Shown here: piece after piece, positions 58,650 to 64,000 of the stretch
Layout of the letters: each line of letters starts with the position of its first letter
Position numbering within the stretch: the first letter of the stretch is position 1
DNA from: Microvenator marinus
GTDB taxonomy: Bacteria; Myxococcota_A; Bradymonadia; Bradymonadales; Bradymonadaceae
Direction: 5' to 3'
Assembly (NCBI RefSeq): GCF_007993755.1
Contig: NZ_CP042467.1
Span: 5,356,001-5,420,000, forward strand
DNA length: 64,000 nt
Notes under the pieces: model-generated
The model's input: the letters and a program-made list of their open reading frames with translations, nothing else
What the model was told of the DNA's origin: nothing
Database searches by the model: none
Position numbers and translations under genes: made by a program

Positions 58650-59683
58650 TACAACTCGATGGAGACGGGATAGAGTTCACGGAGCGTTGAGAGCGAGTCG
58701 ATAAGTCCAACTAAACTCTGCATGGAGACCTGAGGATGAACTTTTATCGAATAGGCATCTGTCTCTGAAAGAATTTCGGCTACCTGGCTGAAATCCTTGG
58801 GTTCGTCGCATGCCTGCGAATAGCAGTCCGTTGACTGGCATTCCAAGATTTTGGTGGCTTCCATGTCTTTCGTCTGAATCTCAACACGATTCGGCAAGAG
58901 GGCTACAAGTGCGGGATCGTGAGATTCATCCTCGAGGGGCGAAGGAAGTCTAAAGACGCCATTTCCTTTTGGCGATGCAACGACCAATTCCATGACCATC
59001 CCGCTCTGACCAAGCATGTCTTGAAAGCCGTTGAAGCGGTCGAATTCCGTGCATTGATCGGCAGCAATTCCGACGCGAATCTCATAGCTTCCGTTCAAAA
59101 GTTTACGCTCCCGTTTGGCCCTTTCCATGGCCATCTCAAGAGCGGCATTCAGAGCATCAGAGTCCATGTCTGGAGTGTCTTCCTCAGTGAGCAGAGCATT
59201 GAAACGGTCGAACCCTACTTTTTCCTTTCCTATGATCATCATGAATTGGGGTTCTTCAACTCGTGGTGTTTTCGTAACTTCAGGCAGCTTAAACTCCCAC
59301 GGATTCAAGGGGTCAGCCTGTCGAAACTCTTCCTCGTAGTCGCCAGTAGCAATGTATATGCTGCCAGAGACCGCGAGAAGGCTTCCAAGTGCAATCACCC
59401 CCGAGTTCAAGAGACTTCCCCGCTGATAGACGCCCCAGAGCACCAGTACGCCAAACGCAAGCAAGGCCCCAGCCAGCAAAAAGAGGTTTAGCGACCCGAA
59501 CATCTCTTCCGAAAACTTCAGCAGCACTTTGGCCAATGAGACCAGTAGAGACGCCAACGACATGATCGTGATGGTGGCGTACATCCAAAGCGTTCGAGAC
59601 TCTTCGGTGTAGCGATTGCGCCTTCGGCTTCGTCTTTTGCGCCGAAAATTGTCGGACGATGTGATGTACTTCAGGATCGACAT
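58646..59683 (-). CDS. ExbD-like/membrane protein with extracytoplasmic C-domain
   Basis: 345 residues. A highly basic N-terminus (NFRRKRRSRRRNRYTEESR), then up to four membrane helices (WMYATITIMSLASLLVSLAK; LFLLAGALLAFGVLVLWGVY; IALGSLLAVSGSIYIATG). A C-terminal soluble domain about 200 residues long follows. Its end (AYSIKVHPQVSMQSLVGLID, LYPVSIELY) has the shape of ExbD/TolR periplasmic domains, but the helical part has too many spans for a true ExbD, so this is a tentative link. Starts divergently from 59776. Confidence 0.6.
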   Translation of the reverse strand: MSILKYITSSDNFRRKRRSRRRNRYTEESRTLWMYATITIMSLASLLVSLAKVLLKFSEEMFGSLNLFLLAGALLAFGVLVLWGVYQRGSLLNSGVIALGSLLAVSGSIYIATGDYEEEFRQADPLNPWEFKLPEVTKTPRVEEPQFMMIIGKEKVGFDRFNALLTEEDTPDMDSDALNAALEMAMERAKRERKLLNGSYEIRVGIAADQCTEFDRFNGFQDMLGQSGMVMELVVASPKGNGVFRLPSPLEDESHDPALVALLPNRVEIQTKDMEATKILECQSTDCYSQACDEPKDFSQVAEILSETDAYSIKVHPQVSMQSLVGLIDSLSTLRELYPVSIELY

Positions 59684-59775
59684 GATCGAATTCTTTTTTG
59701 GGTTTGTATGTTGGTAGCATAGGATCTGCTCTTGGCGTATACTCCAGCCACTTGTTTTGAGTTCTGGAGGAGCTA

Positions 59776-61230
59776 GTGTTGCATCTAATTGTTAATGGTG
59801 GGCCGTGGGCATTTATCATTCTCGGCCTCACCGGCCTTTCGTTGTTCTTCTCTCTGGCGGCTCTTGTCGTGTCAGTTTGGAAGGGCAAGATGCCACCGTT
59901 AATAGGCTGGGTGAGTTTCCCAGCTATGATTCTGCTTGTAGGGCATGTTGGTACGTGGGTGGCTTCAGGTAGTTTGGCCGGAGCGGAACATCAAAGGCAA
60001 TTCGCCGAGGTTACGGCTCACACTCTGAATCTTGAGCTCTTGACGACTCTCTGCGCATGGTTCTCTTGTTTTGCAGGGGCGACAGTCGTCTCGTTCTCAG
60101 GACTTGTTGGCAGCGTTTCCTCCAGCGCCGGACGCAAGCCCACACCTATCGCCGCCGTGCTCAGCTTCGTGTTGGGTGGGTTGGTGATAGGAGCCATTGG
60201 ACTCACTTCAATGGGGCTCGGCGGAACCGTGGTGATACTACTCAACGTGGTCTTGATTTGGGCAGTCGCGGTCTGTGTCGGGGTCAATCTGCTAAAGGAA
60301 GTTGAAGGTTCGCGCCATGCTCAGCGTCGCTTCCATGTGGCTGTCCTGGTCGGTTTCGGCATGTGTACGTTCGCCGTGTTTGCTCCCGTAATCAATCAGC
60401 TCGAAATGTTCGAAGCCCTTGAAAAGGCTTATGTTCATAAGCGTGTGGCGCTAATGGTCTTTGGTCTCGAGCTGGCGGAACTCGACCGGAACGTTGCGAT
60501 CAAAGGAGCTGCCGGAAGTCTACTTTTCGGTTTCCTGCCTGCGGTGCTCTACGTTCGTGAACTCTTCGAGCGACGAGCTGCGATTGATATTTTGAGCGCA
60601 GTTTTTGTGGCCCTGTTTGCAATGCTAGGAGTTCTTGGCTTGGATAGCCTTGCTGAGGCACGACACGAAGCTGCAGTTCCAAGCAATTCGCTGACATTGC
60701 GGCACGCGATTCCATCCGTTGGATTGGATGATCTTGAGCTTCCGGAAGAGATCCAGCCTCATCTTTTGAACCCTGCCGATTCCGGCGATTGCCTGATTAC
60801 CCATCGGGATGCGGAGTGGATCTTAGCGTCGTCATTTCCTTCACGGGACGCTTGCGCGGTGGGTTCGTGTCAGTCTGGTTCTCTCAAAGAATTGTGTCCC
60901 GAAATCGAGCAGCCACTGCTATTGATCCCGAGCTCCTTCTCGGTCGGAGAACTTGCTCGAGAAGAGTGGTTGGACGGGCGCAAAATCGTGTTGGGCTTGA
61001 ACCAACATTTGGAGGAGGAGCCTTCAAGCATCCCAAGTCGTTTTTTGCACTTCGTACCCAAGGCCTCAGGAATTGAAATGAGTTTTCGACGCGGAGAGCC
61101 AAGGTCCGAGACAGGCGTTGTCCCTGCTGAAGGCTCGACGATCAAGGAGCTTGTGGAAGCTTGCTTGATTTCTGCGAACAAGACACGGCCAGAAGCTCAG
61201 CCTTTGAGCTGTGAAGTTTGGCTGCCCTGA
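59776..61230 (+). CDS. Polytopic membrane protein, ExbB/MotA-like N-terminus with soluble C-domain
   Basis: 484 residues starting at GTG 59776 (GGAGG 5 nt upstream). Hydrophobic N-terminal 300 residues, with MLHLIVNGGPWAFIILGLTG reminiscent of the GGPxMxPI opening of ExbB/TolQ proteins. Helices continue near 45-65, 85-110, 125-175, 190-212 and 250-297. The last 180 residues are soluble and contain a Cys group (DSGDCLITHRDAEW, ACAVGSCQSGSLKELCPE), then a helix pair. Divergent from an ExbD-like gene, which supports an energy-transduction hypothesis. Confidence 0.65.
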   Translation: MLHLIVNGGPWAFIILGLTGLSLFFSLAALVVSVWKGKMPPLIGWVSFPAMILLVGHVGTWVASGSLAGAEHQRQFAEVTAHTLNLELLTTLCAWFSCFAGATVVSFSGLVGSVSSSAGRKPTPIAAVLSFVLGGLVIGAIGLTSMGLGGTVVILLNVVLIWAVAVCVGVNLLKEVEGSRHAQRRFHVAVLVGFGMCTFAVFAPVINQLEMFEALEKAYVHKRVALMVFGLELAELDRNVAIKGAAGSLLFGFLPAVLYVRELFERRAAIDILSAVFVALFAMLGVLGLDSLAEARHEAAVPSNSLTLRHAIPSVGLDDLELPEEIQPHLLNPADSGDCLITHRDAEWILASSFPSRDACAVGSCQSGSLKELCPEIEQPLLLIPSSFSVGELAREEWLDGRKIVLGLNQHLEEEPSSIPSRFLHFVPKASGIEMSFRRGEPRSETGVVPAEGSTIKELVEACLISANKTRPEAQPLSCEVWLP

Positions 61231-61318
61231 TTGCTCGACAGGTCGAGAAAGATGTTTCTTGACTCGCCGTTTGTGGCGAGCGAGTCATTACGTAAACCTA
61301 TGACTCGAGGGGACATTG

Positions 61319-62281
61319 ATGTCGATGTTTCTACGATTGGAAATTCTGCCACTCACCATTTCAAGACAATCCTGGGCTGAGCTCTGGGATACGACTTCAA
61401 AGGTTCTCAACGAGTGGAACCTGCGGTTGATTCGACTCGGCCATCGAGTCCTTGCAGACGTTGCTGTGTCTGTTCTGACGTCGCCCGATGACGGAGAGCC
61501 GGGCTACTGGGAAGTCATAGGTGATCAGAAGTCACTCCATTGTGCCGGTAGTTTTGGGATGTCCCGCGACCTAGTCCGCTATCAAAGGAGAGCGCGAAAC
61601 AAGGAGGAGCGGTTGTTTCCAAATGAGTCTTCAGGAAATGACCCATTTGTAGCGACGGTATTTGAGAATAACTACATGGGCAGACCATACGCCTTGTTTT
61701 TGATTGCCGTCGGTATGCTCGTTGAAGACGCCATGGGCGAAAATGCCGTGCTTTCTGGTGAGTTTGACTGGGATGATGTGCTGAAAGCCCAGACGCAATT
61801 GCGTCGAATTTTGGGTCGAGAGTTTGCTCCGCCCCACGTCACCTCCCATGAGTGGGTTAGACGCAGGGTCCAAGATCAAGAAGTTGAACATGTTCACGTT
61901 CCTCGTAAGTCCGCGGAGCACCAACTAAGCGATGAGCTCTATGAGAAATGGTTTGGGGGTAGGCCAGTTGATCGAGAGTTTTCTAAGGACCTAGTCGAAT
62001 ATGCAAGTCAAACAGCGAAGTTGGCCGAACAACTTGAGTGCGATCGAACACAACTGCTTCGATTGCTCGCGGAAAACCTGCTGAAAAATCAGTACATTGT
62101 ACGTGCGGAAACTCTTGACCAATCGATCCTGCGCTTGGACGAAGGAGAACTCCGGTGGTTGGTTTCCTTCACCCGTCAGCCGAGTGGGTGCATCAGCTTG
62201 AGAGGCCGAATCGAAGAGTTTATCGAGGACACCGAGGCTCGGCGCAGGTTGAAAGCTGCGTCAGTAGAACTTGGCAGCTGA
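61319..62281 (+). CDS. Hypothetical protein
   Basis: 320 residues from MSMFLRLEILPLTISRQSWA (ATG 61319; GAGGGG 6 nt upstream, a TTG at 61316 is possible). Soluble, no signal peptide. Mixed alpha/beta, with a helical C-terminus (YASQTAKLAEQLECDRTQLL; RLLAENLLKNQYIV) that could bind nucleic acid or a partner. Not recognised. Convergent with the next gene (8-nt gap). Confidence 0.7.
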   Translation: MSMFLRLEILPLTISRQSWAELWDTTSKVLNEWNLRLIRLGHRVLADVAVSVLTSPDDGEPGYWEVIGDQKSLHCAGSFGMSRDLVRYQRRARNKEERLFPNESSGNDPFVATVFENNYMGRPYALFLIAVGMLVEDAMGENAVLSGEFDWDDVLKAQTQLRRILGREFAPPHVTSHEWVRRRVQDQEVEHVHVPRKSAEHQLSDELYEKWFGGRPVDREFSKDLVEYASQTAKLAEQLECDRTQLLRLLAENLLKNQYIVRAETLDQSILRLDEGELRWLVSFTRQPSGCISLRGRIEEFIEDTEARRRLKAASVELGS

Positions 62282-62289
62282 GATACTTC

Positions 62290-63285
62290 TCAAATGAGTG
62301 ACAACGCCCGGTTGATGAGTTTTGTCCGTTCTCTATAGGTCAAAGATTCTTGAGGAGGCCCACGTTTCGCAGACTCATTAGCAACGGCTCCAATCTTCCA
62401 CATAGTTTCAGTGAACCATTCCAGTGGATTATTCGGCTTCTTGCTCAGGCGCTCTAAGACGCGGACTCTAACGACCTCTTGCTCCTGCTCAGCCTTCTTC
62501 CTGGGTATGAGAAGATTTGGCATTTCAGAGCCCGCCATTTGAAAGTGTTCGGCTGCCCCTGCAAGTACGATGTCCACGCGCCACTGAGGCCAAGCTCTTT
62601 GGATGTGTTTTAGGTGCCGCGCAAAGAACATGTTGGGTGTATGGATGACCATCGACTTGTTTGAAGGCTCGAAGAAGATGTACGCGTCTATCCACGCGAG
62701 ATCGACGTGGCTACTCACTTCAAGAACTTTTTCGAGTCGTGGGAAATTCTGAATATAGTCCAGTAGTCGTGGTCCGTTGGCGAGCAGGTTGAGACTAAAT
62801 TCATTCGTGCCGTAGTCGGTGCCCGCCGCGGTAATCAGAGTGTAGATTTGGCGGTCTGAGTGCCACGCGTCTGTGATGCCGTGCAGCGCACAAGGCTCTT
62901 CAGCTTCGGGCACCCAAAGGACATCTTCAGCCGCGTAACCCATGTGTACGGCTATGTCTTCCATCTTGCTGACACGCTGGACTTTCCACCCCCAAGATTT
63001 CCAAAGAGCACCCATCAACTCAAAGAAGTAGTCGGACTCGGCTTCGCTGAGATCACTGGAACGGTCGAGCACAAGGATTAGCTTTTCATCATGATCCAGA
63101 CCTACGCATCCTTCAGCCCATACATCGTCAAGCCACCAATCAACCTTCTCGTGTCCGCGGATATACTTTTCCACAAACTCCGGCCCCCAAAATATCTGGT
63201 CAGGGAGTTGTAGTGCGGACCAATGGCCGTAAAACAACTCTACGTTTCCCCGGTCCTTGATTGCAAAGCTACATCGATGCCCCAT
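62290..63285 (-). CDS. Hypothetical protein
   Basis: 331 residues from MGHRCSFAIKDRGNVELFYG (ATG 63285). Trp-rich alpha/beta protein without signal peptide or membrane helices. Repeated Trp motifs (FYGHWSALQLPDQIFW; VDWWLDDVWAEGC; GALWKSWGWKVQRV). The RGNVELFYGHW start resembles proteins often found in polymorphic-toxin neighbourhoods, but this is only an impression. No catalytic motif seen. Confidence 0.68.
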   Translation of the reverse strand: MGHRCSFAIKDRGNVELFYGHWSALQLPDQIFWGPEFVEKYIRGHEKVDWWLDDVWAEGCVGLDHDEKLILVLDRSSDLSEAESDYFFELMGALWKSWGWKVQRVSKMEDIAVHMGYAAEDVLWVPEAEEPCALHGITDAWHSDRQIYTLITAAGTDYGTNEFSLNLLANGPRLLDYIQNFPRLEKVLEVSSHVDLAWIDAYIFFEPSNKSMVIHTPNMFFARHLKHIQRAWPQWRVDIVLAGAAEHFQMAGSEMPNLLIPRKKAEQEQEVVRVRVLERLSKKPNNPLEWFTETMWKIGAVANESAKRGPPQESLTYRERTKLINRALSLI

Positions 63286-63306
63286 GCCTGAAAGAGTACT
63301 AAGTTA

Positions 63307-64000
63307 TCAGGGAAATTCCAGACAAACGCCCAGGTAGCGCACGCCGTTGGGGCCGATATCGTAGGAGTCGGTAGACGAGACGTAACCCGAATCTGACGAA
63401 GTCTCTCCCTTTCGATAGAGGATGTCGTAGACGCCAGGCATCAGGCGCTCCGCGTCTGTGCGGCGAAGGTTCGGGGTGTAGTACGAGTCCCAGTAGAAGC
63501 GTGAGAGTTGATGCCGCACACCTGTGTCACGCGAGACCGCGTAGACCATATGGCTCGTGGAGTCGCTGCCATCGTTCGATAGAGGTTGGTCGGCGAGCGT
63601 GATGTCGAATGTGATGGGAGTTTGGGGAATGTCGATGTCGATCATTTGCGACATACCCACCTGAACAACCACGTCGCGCGCCAGGTATCGCACGCCATTC
63701 GGCCCGATATCATAAGTGTCCGTGCTGCTTACAAAGCCAGAATCTGTGCTGGTTTCGCCCTTGCGGTAGAGGATGTCATAGGTGCCAGGCATCAGGCGGA
63801 GTGCGTCGGTGCGGCGAAGGTTCGGCGTGTAGTAGGAATCCCAATAAAATCTGGAAATTTGGTGTTTCACGCCCGTGTCTTTGGAGACGGCGTAGAGCAT
63901 GTGGCTTGTGGAATCGCTGCCGGCCGAGGGCAGTGGTTGGCCGTTCATCGTGATGTTGAGGGTGACCGGGCTTTGGTCGATGTTGATGTCGAGGGTTTGG
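63307..64000 (-). CDS. Tandem-repeat protein, 5' end beyond window
   Basis: At least 231 residues; the minus-strand frame stays open to 64000 (QTLDINIDQSPVTLNITMNG), so the start lies outside. Two copies of a 117-residue unit (351 bp apart at DNA level) with near-identical cores, such as RFYWDSYYTPNLRRTDA, GTYDILYRKGETS and DIGPNGVRYL. The second copy ends early at VRYLGVCLEFP. Beta-rich units with DSTSH and YDI motifs resemble carboxypeptidase-regulatory-like extracellular repeats; the number of upstream copies is unknown. Confidence 0.8.
   Translation of the reverse strand, partial: QTLDINIDQSPVTLNITMNGQPLPSAGSDSTSHMLYAVSKDTGVKHQISRFYWDSYYTPNLRRTDALRLMPGTYDILYRKGETSTDSGFVSSTDTYDIGPNGVRYLARDVVVQVGMSQMIDIDIPQTPITFDITLADQPLSNDGSDSTSHMVYAVSRDTGVRHQLSRFYWDSYYTPNLRRTDAERLMPGVYDILYRKGETSSDSGYVSSTDSYDIGPNGVRYLGVCLEFP

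Noticed and set aside
1-64000. tRNA, rRNA, riboswitch or replication-origin signals
   Set aside because: No cloverleaf, conserved rRNA block, known riboswitch core or DnaA-box cluster was evident by eye in the intergenic regions; a covariance-model search would be decisive.

Overview
The window looks like a chromosomal segment of a deltaproteobacterial-type Gram-negative bacterium (Myxococcota / Bradymonadales-like; this is inference). The reasons are a myxobacterial-style polyunsaturated fatty acid (PUFA) synthase protein ending in an acyltransferase, about fifteen lipoproteins with Cys-rich or Asn/Thr-rich tails, fatty acyl-AMP ligase/ACP genes, and moderately high GC. I recognise no rRNA, tRNA, CRISPR array or intact insertion sequence. 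Genes are tightly packed, and many convergent pairs are separated by 0-28 nt or overlap at their stop codons.

Layout. 1-5952: 3' part of a giant PfaC-like PUFA synthase protein (KS-like chain-length factor, four FabA-like hot-dog folds, a PKS-type dehydratase, a PlsC-like acyltransferase). 5949-13671: Tex, small lipoproteins and membrane proteins, a NodB deacetylase lipoprotein, a nitronate monooxygenase-like flavoprotein and a shortened HupE. 13871-18689: Cys-rich lipoprotein, esterase lipoprotein, phosphohistidine phosphatase-like lipoprotein, DEAD-box helicase. 18829-22588: ILVBL-like ThDP enzyme plus malate synthase-like protein. 22600-27114: broken RHS/Hint polymorphic-toxin locus with candidate immunity genes, two of them tandem paralogues. 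27454-30892: sulfur operon (ArsR-rhodanese, MFS-rhodanese, cysteine desulfurase) behind a palindromic operator and ending in a hairpin. 31054-33083: FAAL plus ACP. 33249-37182: envelope lipoproteins, including an MbnP-family protein and a serpin. 37417-42211: MpaB/Lcp-like oxygenase, a 30-bp tandem repeat, an HscC-type Hsp70 with a J-like partner, and a hydrolase.

42238-46802 is the most unusual segment. It holds a vWA protein, a beta-propeller-like lipoprotein, a metallophosphoesterase-fold protein that has lost every recognisable metal ligand, and a miniature SbcC/Rad50-like ATPase. They are tied together by a dyad (TTGGCAC-N5-GTGCC) found in both of their upstream regions. 46799-56823: SUKH/Spo0M-like protein, SAF-domain pair, lipoproteins, VOC protein, lipase, Cys-less glutaredoxin-fold protein, DUF2237 protein. 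56826-61230: three multi-membrane proteins resembling a divergent ExbB/ExbD-type assembly. 61319-64000: two unrecognised proteins and the 3' end of a protein built of 117-residue repeats.

A second signal cuts across the whole window. A small palindromic element with a conserved GCTCTGT loop and covarying arms recurs between genes, at gene ends, in a signal-peptide coding region and in frame inside the PUFA synthase linker.
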